Below are positions 7,723 to 18,352 of a stretch of 23,208 nucleotides of DNA, piece after piece. The notes beneath the pieces were generated by a model that was not told where the DNA came from, ran no database searches, and saw nothing but the letters and a program-made list of their open reading frames with translations. Positions within the stretch are counted from its first letter, which is position 1; each line of letters starts with the position of its first letter. This DNA is from Oscillospiraceae bacterium (GTDB lineage Bacteria > Bacillota_A > Clostridia > Oscillospirales > CAG-272): assembly GCA_015063445.1 (NCBI GenBank), contig SVUD01000031.1:1-23208 (forward strand), written 5' to 3'. Position numbers and translations under genes: made by a program.

Positions 7723-8598
7723 ATGTACGCAATCAAGACAGAAAAGCTTACTAAAAGCTACGGTGATTCAAGAGGAATAGTTGGCGTAGACCTCACGGTA
7801 GATAAAGGGGACTTTTTCGGTTTTATAGGACCAAACGGTGCGGGAAAGAGCACCACCATAAGAACGCTTCTCGGTTTGATATCCAAAAGCTCGGGTGAGG
7901 CTTATATACTCGGTAAGGATATCACGAAAAATCGCTCGGAAATACTTTCCGATATAGGATATATGCCCTCGGACAGCGCATTTTACAGCGGAATGAAGGT
8001 ATCCGAAATGCTTTCTCTCGCGGCAAGGCTCAGAGGCGTCGATTGTGCCGAAGAGGCAAAGCTCCTTGCTAAAAGACTCGAGCTTGATTTAGAACGTAAG
8101 ATTGATGAGCTTTCGTTTGGAAATCGTAAAAAGGTTGGAATAGTTCTTGCTCTTCAGCATAAGCCGAGTCTTTATATTTTAGACGAGCCGACGAGCGGGC
8201 TTGACCCTTTGATGCAGCGTGAGTTTTATACGATATTAAAGGAAAGAAACGAAGAGGGCGCAACGGTATTTCTATCCTCGCACGTGCTTTCCGAGATAGG
8301 AAAATACTGCAAGAAAGCGGCAGTTATTCGCGAGGGAAGAATTCTCGTCTCGGACAGTGTTGAAAATCTTGCCCACACGGGAATAAAAAAGGTAGCGCTC
8401 CGAGGAGTTGCCAAAGCTCCGGATATCGACTCGGCAATCAATATGAAGCTTGAGAACGATGTCTTGACCTTCCTTTACGATAAGAGCGCTGAGGAGCTTA
8501 TAAGAGCGCTTGGATCTGTTCGTTTTTCGGACGTTAATATAACCGACCCCGACCTCGAAGAGATATTTATGCATTTTTACAGCAGGGAGGAGAAGTGA
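7723..8598 (+). CDS. ABC transporter ATP-binding protein
   Basis: The ATPase subunit, 291 residues, of a drug/peptide-exporter-type ABC system. Walker A is GPNGAGKST (36-44), the signature region is LSFGNRKKVGI (131-141), Walker B is LYILDEPTSGLDP (151-163) and the switch histidine is in SSHVLSE. The variant LSFGN in place of LSGGQ is frequent in this exporter group. The C-terminal 80 residues form the accessory domain typical of such ATPases. GGGGGA precedes the ATG, and the gene starts 9 bases after the SdpI-like stop, so it shares the operon. It should energise the permease at 8600. The substrate is unknown; toxin or lipid extrusion linked to SdpI is the natural guess. Confidence 0.93.
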   Translation: MYAIKTEKLTKSYGDSRGIVGVDLTVDKGDFFGFIGPNGAGKSTTIRTLLGLISKSSGEAYILGKDITKNRSEILSDIGYMPSDSAFYSGMKVSEMLSLAARLRGVDCAEEAKLLAKRLELDLERKIDELSFGNRKKVGIVLALQHKPSLYILDEPTSGLDPLMQREFYTILKERNEEGATVFLSSHVLSEIGKYCKKAAVIREGRILVSDSVENLAHTGIKKVALRGVAKAPDIDSAINMKLENDVLTFLYDKSAEELIRALGSVRFSDVNITDPDLEEIFMHFYSREEK

Positions 8599-8599
8599 A

Positions 8600-9388
8600 A
8601 TGACAGTTTTTCTTCATGAGCTCAAAATGAACCGACTCTCGCTTCTCATATGGACGGGCGTTATATCCTTTATGCTCGGCGTATGCGTGGTAATCTATCC
8701 CGAAATGTCCTCACAGATGACCGAGATGACGGATATGTTCGCCGATATGGGAGCATTTACCTCGGCATTTGGAATGGATAAAATCAATTTCGGAGAGTTT
8801 AGCGGATACTTCGTTATAGAATGCGGAAACGTCCTCGGTATAGGCGGAGCGATATTTGCCGCGATACTTGGCGTTTCGGCTCTTTCAAAGGAGGAGCGTG
8901 ACCGTACCGCTGAATTTCTTCTCACTCAGCCGATAACGAGAAGACGTGTAATTTCCGAAAAGCTTCTCACGGTTGCGGTGTGTATACTTATTATGAATCT
9001 TGCGGTTATGGTAATAACTATGCTCGCCATACTTGCCGTAGGCGAAGTTATTGCATTCGGAAAGCTGCTTCTTATATTCCTCGCGTATCTTCTTATGCAG
9101 CTCGAAATTGCCGCTATAACCTTTGGTATTTCAGCTTTTGTAAATAGAGGGGCTATGGGAATAGGTATCGGTGTTGCCTTCCTTTCGTACTTCCTGAATA
9201 TTCTCGCAAATCTTACCGAGAAAGCAAAAGTACTCAAATACTTAACCCCATTCGGATATACCGACGGTGCGGAAATAATTGCCGATAACGCGTTAGCGTA
9301 TAAGTATCTCATAACGGGAGTTGTTTTTGCGGCTGCGGCAATATACCTCGCGTATTTTAAATATGAAAAGAAGGATATCTTGATTTGA
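8600..9388 (+). CDS. ABC-2-type permease
   Basis: The membrane subunit of the preceding ATPase, 262 residues with six predicted helices. The loop with FLLTQPITRRRVISEKLL is the recognisable ABC-2 segment lying between helix 2 and helix 3. The extracytoplasmic region near residues 25-75 is rich in Met and Asp (MSSQMTEMTDMFADMGAF). The ATG lies one base after the ATPase stop and is served by GGGAGGAG at the end of that gene, so the two are translationally coupled. It closes the sdpRI-ABC operon, which ends at the terminator 57 bases beyond. Such permeases usually export or remove peptides or drugs. The precise substrate cannot be read. Confidence 0.9.
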   Translation: MTVFLHELKMNRLSLLIWTGVISFMLGVCVVIYPEMSSQMTEMTDMFADMGAFTSAFGMDKINFGEFSGYFVIECGNVLGIGGAIFAAILGVSALSKEERDRTAEFLLTQPITRRRVISEKLLTVAVCILIMNLAVMVITMLAILAVGEVIAFGKLLLIFLAYLLMQLEIAAITFGISAFVNRGAMGIGIGVAFLSYFLNILANLTEKAKVLKYLTPFGYTDGAEIIADNALAYKYLITGVVFAAAAIYLAYFKYEKKDILI

Positions 9389-9444
9389 TCGGTATTATGC
9401 GGTTTTAAATACGTCAAAACACAAATGGCTCTCAGCCAATAAAT

Positions 9445-9493
9445 AAAAATCACGCCAAGCTTGAATTTTTACCAAGCAAAAGCGTGATTTTTT
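9445..9493. terminator. Bidirectional intrinsic terminator
   Basis: AAAAATCACGC (9445-9455) pairs with GCGTGATTTTTT (9482-9493), with an inner GCTTG/CAAGC stem. A/T runs on both sides let it end both the ABC operon (plus) and the proS operon (minus). Confidence 0.9.
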
Positions 9494-9496
9494 ATA

Positions 9497-10294
9497 TTAT
9501 GTTTTGTTTTTTACCTTTATTCTGTCGGGAATAACAATGTTTTTTGCGCCCGTGATATGAATTATGTCGCCCTTTTGATTTTCTACGATAAGCTTACCGT
9601 CAGCGCTGTTGATACCGAGAATTTTGCATCTTTTTCTTTTTGTGCCTTCGATATATTTTGCATTGACTCCGGTGAGAATAAAATTACGTCTGTACTGCTC
9701 CATAAACTTTTCGGGAGATTTGATCCTCTTCGGATAAAGCTCGAAGAATTTTGCGAGGATCTTTTTAGCCACGATAAGCGAAAGTGAAGTGTTTTCACTC
9801 TCGAATACCTTTTTGATAAGATCCGAAAGCCTTGGCGGAAAATCATTTTCGTTCAGCTTAACGAAGAAGCTTATTATTATGTATTCGTATGTCGAGGGGC
9901 TATCGAATCTTCCGTCTACGTTGGTCATGCCGATTCTTTTACCTTCGCAGTAAATATCGCTTGTCCAACCAATACCAAGCTCCTTTTCTGTCTGCTCCTC
10001 AAGAGCGTTGTAAAGCGCAACCGTGGACATAGGTCTGAGAAGCCACGCTTGAGAAGCGAAAATAGACGGGCGCAGAATACAGGAGAGGTAAACTCCGCTT
10101 TCGCTCTCTCCCTCGTGAAGAGGCTTTCCGAGAGAATCGTATGCCGTCTGCTTTTCAGAAAATATGACGTATCCGTCGCCGAATCCGAGACGGGCGTATT
10201 TTCTTGCCAGATCGTGCGTTGACGGAATTTCTTCGTAGCACTCAAGATGAAGTATCTTTCCGTCGGTAGTACGCATTATGACGTTCTTCGGCAT
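9497..10294 (-). CDS. Degenerate biotin/lipoate protein ligase-fold protein
   Basis: This 265-residue protein has the overall layout of the catalytic and C-terminal domains of BirA but no N-terminal DNA-binding domain. IPSTHDLARKYA, followed by EKQTA and GVYLSCILRP, matches the fold, and the last 50 residues match the BirA C-terminal barrel. The active-site signatures are, however, absent: the GRGRxGRxW loop is replaced by YDSLGKPLHEG, and the KWPND motif with its catalytic lysine by GWTSDIY. The glycine-rich GxGiN segment is also lost. It may be a pseudoenzyme, bind another acyl or cofactor ligand, or have a shifted active site. The ATG follows GAAAGGAG by 6 bases. It is 57 bases downstream of proS and probably shares its transcript. 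Confidence 0.75.
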   Translation of the reverse strand: MPKNVIMRTTDGKILHLECYEEIPSTHDLARKYARLGFGDGYVIFSEKQTAYDSLGKPLHEGESESGVYLSCILRPSIFASQAWLLRPMSTVALYNALEEQTEKELGIGWTSDIYCEGKRIGMTNVDGRFDSPSTYEYIIISFFVKLNENDFPPRLSDLIKKVFESENTSLSLIVAKKILAKFFELYPKRIKSPEKFMEQYRRNFILTGVNAKYIEGTKRKRCKILGINSADGKLIVENQKGDIIHITGAKNIVIPDRIKVKNKT

Positions 10295-10351
10295 ATATCT
10301 CTCCTTTCGCGCTTTTTATAAAGCTTGTGAATCTATCCTTCAAGAAATGAA

Positions 10352-11794
10352 TTAATATGCTTTGCCCCAGTAAACGAGCTTTTTAGCCGCCCTGCCGCAG
10401 CAAACGCACGTGTCACCGATAGGCTCTGCGTCGAAGGGCATACATCTTGATGTAACGTCGGCAACCTCCTTAAGCTTTTCCTCGCACTCAAGCTCACCGC
10501 ACCACATAGCCTTGATGTAACCGCTCTTCTCGTTTGCGATAGAGGTAAGCTCTTCAATGTTAGTCGCGCTGTAGGTTCTATTCTCTCTGTTAGCGAGAGC
10601 CTTTTCGTATATAGCCTTAAGAAGAGCGTCAAGTCCGCCCTGAACCTCGTCAACGATATTGTCAATAGAAACGAAGGATTTTTCACGGTTATCACGTCTT
10701 ACGATGACGCACTTGTTTTCGGCCATATCGCGAGGACCGATCTCTATACGGAGCGGAACGCCCTTCATTTCATATTCGGAGAACTTCCATCCGGGGCTTT
10801 GGTCCGAATCGTCAAGCTTAGCTCTGATTCCGGCAGCCTTAAGTGTTTCATAAATCTTTGTCGCTGCCTCAACAACGCCCTCCTTGTGCTGCTGCACGGG
10901 TATTACTACTACCTGAATGGGGGCAACGGCAGGGGGAAGAACGAGTCCCGAATCGTCGCCGTGAGTCATTATGATACCTCCGATAATTCTTGTGGAAACG
11001 CCCCAAGAGGTCTCGTGGCAGTATTTAAGGGTATTGTCGTTATCAAGATACTGAATGTTAAACGCCTCGGCAAAGCCTGTGCCGAAGTTATGAGACGTAC
11101 CGCCCTGGAGTGCTTTACCGTCGTGCATAAGAGCCTCTACCGTATAAGTAGCCTTTGCTCCGGCAAACTTTTCCTTATCGGTTTTCTGACCGCGGAGCAC
11201 GGGCATACCGAGGTCGTTCTCGAAGAAGTTGGCGTAAACGTTAAGCATCTGAATGGTTCTTGCCTCAGCCTCCTCGGCGGTTCTGTGAACAGTATGTCCC
11301 TCCTGCCAGAGAAACTCTCTTGAACGGAGGAAGGGGCGGGTGGTCTTTTCCCATCTTACGACAGAGCACCACTGATTGTAGTTTTTGGGGAGGTCTCGGT
11401 ATGATTTTACAACGTTTGCGAAATGCTCGCAGAAGAGTGTTTCGGATGTAGGACGAACGCAAAGACGCTCAGCAAGTCTCTCGCTTCCGCCGTGAGTAAC
11501 CCAAGCAACCTCGGGAGCGAAGCCCTCAACGTGCTCCTTCTCCTTCGTGAGAAGTGACTCGGGAATGAACATGGGCATATAAACGTTCTCAACGCCCGTT
11601 TCCTTGAATCTTCCGTCAAGAATTTTCTGAATGTTTTCCCAGATAGCGTAACCGTAGGGGCGTATAATCATGCATCCCTTTACGCTCGAATAATCTATAA
11701 GGTCCGCCTTTTTAACAATGTCGGTGTACCATTTTGCAAAATCCTCGTCCATCGAGGTTATCGCCTCAACGAACTTCTTGTTATTTCCTGCCAT
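10352..11794 (-). CDS. proS: Prolyl-tRNA synthetase, archaeal/eukaryotic-like type
   Basis: This enzyme charges tRNA-Pro with proline in the cytoplasm. At 480 residues it is the short type-3 ProS, lacking the editing insertion domain of the longer bacterial form. The class II motifs are visible: motif 1 around [10 protein letters not shown], motif 2 in [20 protein letters not shown], and motif 3 in the segment starting with [10 protein letters not shown]. The C-terminal zinc-binding domain has the pattern CGELEC and CVCCG. It ends in WGKAY, and in the Thermus enzyme the C-terminal tyrosine carboxylate reaches into the active site. The gene has its own consensus promoter, and its transcript probably continues into the BirA-like gene. 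No T-box leader is present. Confidence 0.96.
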   Translation of the reverse strand: MAGNNKKFVEAITSMDEDFAKWYTDIVKKADLIDYSSVKGCMIIRPYGYAIWENIQKILDGRFKETGVENVYMPMFIPESLLTKEKEHVEGFAPEVAWVTHGGSERLAERLCVRPTSETLFCEHFANVVKSYRDLPKNYNQWCSVVRWEKTTRPFLRSREFLWQEGHTVHRTAEEAEARTIQMLNVYANFFENDLGMPVLRGQKTDKEKFAGAKATYTVEALMHDGKALQGGTSHNFGTGFAEAFNIQYLDNDNTLKYCHETSWGVSTRIIGGIIMTHGDDSGLVLPPAVAPIQVVVIPVQQHKEGVVEAATKIYETLKAAGIRAKLDDSDQSPGWKFSEYEMKGVPLRIEIGPRDMAENKCVIVRRDNREKSFVSIDNIVDEVQGGLDALLKAIYEKALANRENRTYSATNIEELTSIANEKSGYIKAMWCGELECEEKLKEVADVTSRCMPFDAEPIGDTCVCCGRAAKKLVYWGKAY

Positions 11795-11836
11795 ATAATG
11801 AATAGTGTCCTTTCACGCAAAATAAATATATAGTAA

Positions 11837-11865
11837 ATTATATATTATTGAACGTGTTTTGTCAA
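11837..11865 (-). promoter_or_regulatory. Consensus promoter of proS
   Basis: TTGACA (11865-11860), 17 bases, then TATAAT (11842-11837) on the minus strand. The predicted leader is only about 35 bases, and GAAAGGA lies upstream of the ATG. Confidence 0.9.
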
Positions 11866-11916
11866 GACCGGTATGAAAAAATAGATAAAAGTGCTGCATT
11901 TTATTGAAAAGGACAG

Positions 11917-11973
11917 GCAAAAATTGGTCATTTTATTATTTTTGCACTTTTTTGAAAAAACATCTTGCAAAAA
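11917..11973. promoter_or_regulatory. Cluster of GCAAAAA/TTTTTGC half-sites
   Basis: GCAAAAAT (11917-11924) is inverted against ATTTTTGC (11938-11945). TTTTTGCA (11939-11946) is inverted against TGCAAAAA (11966-11973), with a nested TTTTTTGAAAAAA. The last arm covers the -35 of the aminotransferase promoter. It may be an operator or simply a cruciform-prone AT-rich element. Confidence 0.45.
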
Positions 11974-11993
11974 TTCGTAAAATAAGGTATACT
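11965..11993 (+). promoter_or_regulatory. Promoter of the aminotransferase gene
   Basis: TTGCAA (11965-11970), 17 bases, then TATACT (11988-11993). Transcription should begin near 12000, giving a leader of about 58 bases. Confidence 0.7.
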
Positions 11994-12005
11994 ATATGAG
12001 TATTT

Positions 12006-12029
12006 GCGCAAAAAAATGAAATTTTGCGC
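12006..12029 (+). promoter_or_regulatory. Leader hairpin upstream of the aminotransferase
   Basis: GCGCAAAA and TTTTGCGC form an 8-base perfect stem with an AAATGAAA loop just inside the predicted mRNA 5' end. There is no T run, so it is not a terminator; it may stabilise the 5' end or be an operator. Confidence 0.45.
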
Positions 12030-12058
12030 TTTGAAAAATTCAAAATCAAGGAAAAATT

Positions 12059-13345
12059 ATGAAAAAATACCGTGAATTGAGCGCAGCCGAGGCGAAGGAT
12101 ATTTACCTCGAGCTTGAAAAGACGTATGAAACTTATAAGGCGAGCGGAATAAAGCTTGATCTTTCGAGAGGAAAGCCTAATTCCGAGCAGCTTGATATAT
12201 CCTGCGGAGTGCTTTCCGTTTCTCTTCCAAAAGAGGAATGCATAAGCTCTACAGGCTTTGATTACAGAAACTACGGATTACTTGACGGAATTCCTGAGGC
12301 AAAGCGCCTTTTCGGAGAGATTTACGGACTTGATCCGGAGAGCGTAATAGTAGCGGGTAATTCCTCGCTTCAGCTTATGTACGACGCCATAGCGAGAGCG
12401 ATGCTATTCGGCAATTGCGATTCCGAGAAGCCCTGGGCTCAGGAAAAGGGCCTCAAATGGATATGCGTAGCTCCCGGATATGACCGTCATTTCAGAATCA
12501 CAGAAGACTTCGGATTTGAGCTTCTTACGGTTAAGATGACGCCCACGGGTCCCGATATGGACGAGGTTGAACGCTTGGCTCTTGACCCTAAGGTAAAGGG
12601 AATGTGGTGTATTCCTAAATATTCCAACCCATCGGGTAATACCTATTCCGATGAAACTGTCCGTCGCCTTGCTTCTATGAAAACCGGCGCAAAGGACTTC
12701 CGTATTATGTGGGATAACGCATACGCTATCCACTCGTTTGGCGAAAAAGAGGATAAGCTTCTCGATATCGTTGCCGAGACTAAGAAATACGGCAATGAAA
12801 ACAGAGTTCTTTATTTTGCGTCCACATCAAAGGTAACTCTTCCGGGAAGCGGTGTTGCTATAGTTTCGGCGTCAAAGGAAAATCTTGACGATATAAAGCG
12901 CCGTATGGGAACTCAGACCATAGGATATGATAAGATAAACCAGCTTCGCCACGTAAAGTACTTTAAAAACGCCGATAACGTAAGAGCGCATATGAAGAGA
13001 CTCGGCAGCGCGATAAAGGTTAAATTTGACATCGCTCTCGCCGCGCTTAACACTCTTAAGGCGCTTGACATAGCCGAGTGGACGGAGCCGAACGGAGGAT
13101 ACTTCATATCCCTCGATTTGACACTCGGCTCTGCTCAGAGGGTATACGAGCTTATGAAGGAGGCGGGCGTAACTCTTACTCAGGTTGGCGCAACTTATCC
13201 TTACGGCAAGGACCCCGAGGACAAGAACTTGCGACTTGCCCCCACCTATCCTGCGGACAGCGAGCTTAAGCTTGCCTGCGAGATACTTACCGTTACCGTA
13301 AAAATGTCGGCTCTTGAAAAAATAATAGCCGAAAAGAGCAAATAA
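12059..13345 (+). CDS. PLP-dependent aminotransferase, aspartate aminotransferase subgroup
   Basis: A 428-residue fold-type I PLP enzyme. The opening YRELSAAEAKDIYLELEKTY and the segment LDLSRGKPNSEQLD match the PF12897 family, whose characterised members are aspartate aminotransferases. The substrate-loop segment FDYRNYGLLDGIPEAKRLF, the PLP contacts KYSNPSGNTYSDE and MWDNAYAIH, and the Schiff-base lysine K258 in FASTSKVTLPGSG are present. The C-terminal arginine for the substrate carboxylate is plausibly in NLRLAPTYP. It transfers the amino group between aspartate and 2-oxoglutarate, feeding amino-acid synthesis in the cytoplasm. It is monocistronic: promoter at 11965, weak AAGGA ribosome site, terminator at 13361. 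Family assignment is firm; aspartate as substrate rests on the family. Confidence 0.88.
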   Translation: MKKYRELSAAEAKDIYLELEKTYETYKASGIKLDLSRGKPNSEQLDISCGVLSVSLPKEECISSTGFDYRNYGLLDGIPEAKRLFGEIYGLDPESVIVAGNSSLQLMYDAIARAMLFGNCDSEKPWAQEKGLKWICVAPGYDRHFRITEDFGFELLTVKMTPTGPDMDEVERLALDPKVKGMWCIPKYSNPSGNTYSDETVRRLASMKTGAKDFRIMWDNAYAIHSFGEKEDKLLDIVAETKKYGNENRVLYFASTSKVTLPGSGVAIVSASKENLDDIKRRMGTQTIGYDKINQLRHVKYFKNADNVRAHMKRLGSAIKVKFDIALAALNTLKALDIAEWTEPNGGYFISLDLTLGSAQRVYELMKEAGVTLTQVGATYPYGKDPEDKNLRLAPTYPADSELKLACEILTVTVKMSALEKIIAEKSK

Positions 13346-13360
13346 TAATATAACCGAATT

Positions 13361-13396
13361 AAGACGTGACTTTTGATATAAAGTTGCGTCTTTTTT
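13361..13396 (+). terminator. Intrinsic terminator of the aminotransferase gene
   Basis: AAGACGTGACTTT (13361-13373) pairs with AAAGTTGCGTCTT (13380-13392) over 13 bases with two G-U pairs, followed by a T run. It abuts the next promoter. Confidence 0.88.
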
Positions 13397-13397
13397 A

Positions 13398-13426
13398 TTG
13401 ACAAGAAGGCTTTAAAATGATAAAAT
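13398..13426 (+). promoter_or_regulatory. Promoter of the membrane protein and ligA
   Basis: TTGACA (13398-13403), 17 bases, then TAAAAT (13421-13426). The -35 begins two bases after the T run of the upstream terminator. Confidence 0.8.
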
Positions 13427-13463
13427 ATTTAGTGAATAGGTTAAAAACCGAAAGGAGAACAAA

Positions 13464-15200
13464 ATGAAAAATAAATTTAAAGGTTTTATATTGCCGATTG
13501 CTCTTACACTAACGTTTCTTTTGATTTATTACTACTTGGCATTGCCGGCAATTAACGTCAGAGCTGTTGGCTTTTGGGCTATGCTTATTATAGCGGCTTT
13601 GATTTTTGTTGCGACGTATCTTGTGGCGGGAAACAAAAATTATCTCAAAAGTCTCGGCGCTAAAATGGCAAAGGGCTTTGAGGATGCCAAAAGAAAAAGG
13701 GGTAACGTAGAAGAAAAGAGTTATAAGGACTACGTAGTATACGATGAAAGCAATAACGATGGCGTCGGACTTCCGAAATGGGTTAAAATAACTATGATCG
13801 CCATAGCTGCTTTTATTGCGGTTATGCTCGTTTTGGCTTTGTTTACGTCAACTAAGGTATTCAGAGCGAGAGCGTATCAGGAAATGCTTACGGTGACCGA
13901 TTCCGATTTTGAAAAGGATATAAAGGAACTAAGCTTCGAGCAGATTCCGATAGTCGATAAGGATACTGCGGAAAGACTTGGTAAAAGAGTCGTCGGTGAG
14001 GTAAGAGAGCTTGTTTCTCAGTTCAACGTGGCGGATTATTATTCGCAGATCAATTATCAGTCCAAGCCTTACAGGGTAACGCCTCTTGAATATGCGGGAT
14101 TCTTCAAGTGGATATCAAATAAGGATGACGGTATTCCTTATTATATTTCAATAGATATGGCAACGCAGAAAACCGAGCTCGTTGAGCTTCCCGACGGTAT
14201 GAAGTATTCACCGTCCGAATATTTCGCAAGAGATTTGAAGCGTCATATCAGATTTAAGTATCCCACAAAAATGTTTGAAAATCTTTCCTTCGAGATAGAT
14301 GACAGCGGAGCGCCGTATTGGGTAATGTCGTACTACAAATACAATATCGGACTTTTCGGCGGTAAGGATATCGCGGGAGTTATATTGGTTGATGCCGTAA
14401 CAGGCGAAATGAAGGACTATCCCATAAACAAAGTACCTCAGTGGATAGATCTCGCGTATTCGTCAGATCTCCTTATAAAGCAGGCGGACAATTGGGGAAC
14501 CTATAAGAACGGATATCTCAACTCACTGTTTACGCAGAAGGATGTTGTCGTCACCACCGAGGGACACAACTATATAGCCCTCAACGATGACGTATGGCTT
14601 TATACCGGTATTACCTCAGTCGTTGCGGATGAGTCTAATATAGGATTTATCCTTATAAATATGCGAACCAAAGAAGCTCGAACCTATATGATAAATGGAG
14701 CTGAGGAATACTCAGCTATGGAATCGGCTCAGGGACAGATACAGGAAAAGAGCTATTCGGCAACCTTCCCGATACTAATGAACGTCGCTGACAGACCTAC
14801 CTACTTTATGAGTCTTAAGGACAATGCGGGACTCGTTAAATCCTATGCGTTCGTTTCCGTCGCGGAGTACCACATCGTAGGTGTCGGTGAGAGTATACAG
14901 AGCGCAAAGAATGAGTATTTAAGACTTCTCGGTGTAGACGAAGACGAGAATAACGGCGAGAGCGGCAGTACGGTTACGACCGTAAGCGGCATAATAGACG
15001 CGATATCCTCTGCCGTCGTTGCGGAGAATTCGGTTTATTATATCATTATCAAAAATCAGGATGGAGTGATATACAAGGCAAATATCTCGGTATCCGATAT
15101 ACTTCCTTTCCTTAAGGCAGGAGATAACGTTACCTTCAAGGCGGACGAAAAGGGAAGAATCAGCGAGATAGTGTATACCCCTGTTACCGAAGCTCCTTAA
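13464..15200 (+). CDS. Unassigned membrane protein with large outer domain
   Basis: I do not recognise this 578-residue protein. Two hydrophobic helices near 9-29 and 34-54 are followed by a basic cytoplasmic stretch, then a third helix at about 108-128 (ITMIAIAAFIAVMLVLALF). Residues 130-578 should lie outside the membrane. This part contains two similar segments in which a protein chain is compared with stored data, such as GVILVDAVTGEMKDYP and GFILINMRTKEARTYM, resembling PepSY-type strands. The last 80 residues (after a gap of Gly/Ser/Glu) form a small barrel-like tail, FLKAGDNVTFKADEKGRISE. No catalytic motif is seen. GAAAGGAG precedes the ATG. It is 56 bases ahead of ligA and shares its promoter. 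A role in envelope maintenance is only a guess. Confidence 0.8.
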   Translation: MKNKFKGFILPIALTLTFLLIYYYLALPAINVRAVGFWAMLIIAALIFVATYLVAGNKNYLKSLGAKMAKGFEDAKRKRGNVEEKSYKDYVVYDESNNDGVGLPKWVKITMIAIAAFIAVMLVLALFTSTKVFRARAYQEMLTVTDSDFEKDIKELSFEQIPIVDKDTAERLGKRVVGEVRELVSQFNVADYYSQINYQSKPYRVTPLEYAGFFKWISNKDDGIPYYISIDMATQKTELVELPDGMKYSPSEYFARDLKRHIRFKYPTKMFENLSFEIDDSGAPYWVMSYYKYNIGLFGGKDIAGVILVDAVTGEMKDYPINKVPQWIDLAYSSDLLIKQADNWGTYKNGYLNSLFTQKDVVVTTEGHNYIALNDDVWLYTGITSVVADESNIGFILINMRTKEARTYMINGAEEYSAMESAQGQIQEKSYSATFPILMNVADRPTYFMSLKDNAGLVKSYAFVSVAEYHIVGVGESIQSAKNEYLRLLGVDEDENNGESGSTVTTVSGIIDAISSAVVAENSVYYIIIKNQDGVIYKANISVSDILPFLKAGDNVTFKADEKGRISEIVYTPVTEAP

Positions 15201-15205
15201 AATAA

Positions 15206-17266
<2,061 letters not shown>

Positions 17267-17341
17267 GCAAAAACATTAAAATGTAAATTATAATTTTCAA
17301 ATTAACATAATTTTGCTTTAGTCTTAAATTAAATATTAAAA

Positions 17342-17395
17342 AACGAGCCTTGTGACTCCTATCGTATCGACAGGACCATAGGCTCGTTCTTTTTG
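17342..17395. terminator. Bidirectional intrinsic terminator between ligA and araC-type gene
   Basis: AACGAGCCT (17342-17350) pairs with AGGCTCGTT (17380-17388). The plus strand continues with CTTTTTG and the minus strand with a T run, so it can end both converging transcripts. Confidence 0.88.
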
Positions 17396-17396
17396 T

Positions 17397-18242
17397 TTAT
17401 CTTTTGTTGAATTTTTCCGGATGCTCACGCATGTATCTTTCCTTGTATTCGTTTGGTGTCATTCCGGTTACAGCGCTAAAGGATCGGTGAAAGCTTCTTT
17501 CACTTCCAAAGCCGCATTCTACGCTGATGAGAACAATGTTGGTATTCGTTGTCATAAGAAGGACCTTGGCGTGCTCAACTCTCATTGAATTTAAAACACC
17601 TCGGAAATTCATTCCGGTGATTTCGTAAATAGAGTGTGAAATACAGCTCGTGCTGTATCCAATAGCCGATGCTACGTCCTTCAAGGATATATTTTCCGTA
17701 TAATGCTCTGAAAGATAACGGAACGCTTCAGCTACTGCGTTTGAGCGTATTTTTTCGCTCGGCTTGATCAACTTAACGCTTGATACGTATTCATCAAAAA
17801 TAGGATATAACGTGGCTTTAAGATGTCTTAACTCATTTTCGGTAAGCTTTTTTCTTTTTTCATCGGTATCGATCATTTTGTTTCTCAAAAATATGCGAAG
17901 CTCTTCGCTCGGGGTGAAAACAGGGCATTCATAAGAGCTGTATGAATAACCGTCCTTTATAAAGTCAGTCAGCAGGGAGCCCTCGAAAAGTATCATCCAG
18001 AATTTAACCGTTTTTTCTTCATCCGTAAAGTAGCCGTGCGGTTGATACGGCTGGTTTATAATTATATCTCCCGTCTTCGCCTTTTCACGTTTGCCGGGTG
18101 AAATGACCGTAAATTCACCGTCAAGCACGTAGACAAGTTCGGCAAACTGATGAACGTGCGGCGCCATAAGATATCTTTGTTCATGAAAGCTTGCGATAAT
18201 AGTGTCACTTGTCGTGTACCCATTTTTTTGAATTCCTACCAT
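17397..18242 (-). CDS. AraC-family transcriptional regulator
   Basis: An arabinose-type regulator of 281 residues with the start chosen at 18242. The N-terminal half is a cupin sensor with HVHQFAELVYVLDGEF, GDIIINQPYQPHGY and an effector pocket. The C-terminal half has two helix-turn-helix units, ISLKDVASAIGYSTSCISHS and NIVLISVECGFGSERSFHRS, ending with the family hallmark VTGMTPNEYKERY. The longer frame starting at 18296 is rejected. A TTGACT-17-TATAAT promoter covers that ATG, which would place it at or before the transcription start, while GGAG lies 10 bases before the ATG at 18242. It is transcribed away from the giant esterase gene and is likely to control it in response to a sugar or glycan fragment. 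The inducer is unknown. Confidence 0.92.
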   Translation of the reverse strand: MVGIQKNGYTTSDTIIASFHEQRYLMAPHVHQFAELVYVLDGEFTVISPGKREKAKTGDIIINQPYQPHGYFTDEEKTVKFWMILFEGSLLTDFIKDGYSYSSYECPVFTPSEELRIFLRNKMIDTDEKRKKLTENELRHLKATLYPIFDEYVSSVKLIKPSEKIRSNAVAEAFRYLSEHYTENISLKDVASAIGYSTSCISHSIYEITGMNFRGVLNSMRVEHAKVLLMTTNTNIVLISVECGFGSERSFHRSFSAVTGMTPNEYKERYMREHPEKFNKR

Positions 18243-18287
18243 ATGATCTATCTCCGTAAAATTTAAATTAAGCATATTTTGACTATA

Positions 18288-18316
18288 ATTATACATTTTT
18301 TGTCACCCAAAGTCAA
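18288..18316 (-). promoter_or_regulatory. Promoter of the AraC-type gene
   Basis: TTGACT (18316-18311), 17 bases, then TATAAT (18293-18288) on the minus strand. It starts transcription near 18281 and rules out the ATG at 18296 as start. Confidence 0.8.
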
Positions 18317-18352
18317 TAGTTTGTGTTAAAATATATTTATAGAGGTATCGGC

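Noticed and set aside
6163..9444. SdpC-like toxin gene in the sdpRI operon
   Set aside because: No open frame in or beside the operon encodes a secreted toxin-like protein.
11795..11836. T-box leader of proS
   Set aside because: The leader is only about 35 bases, too short for a T-box.
18243..18296. Longer AraC start at 18296
   Set aside because: A TTGACT-17-TATAAT promoter overlaps that ATG, and a GGAG site serves the ATG at 18242.
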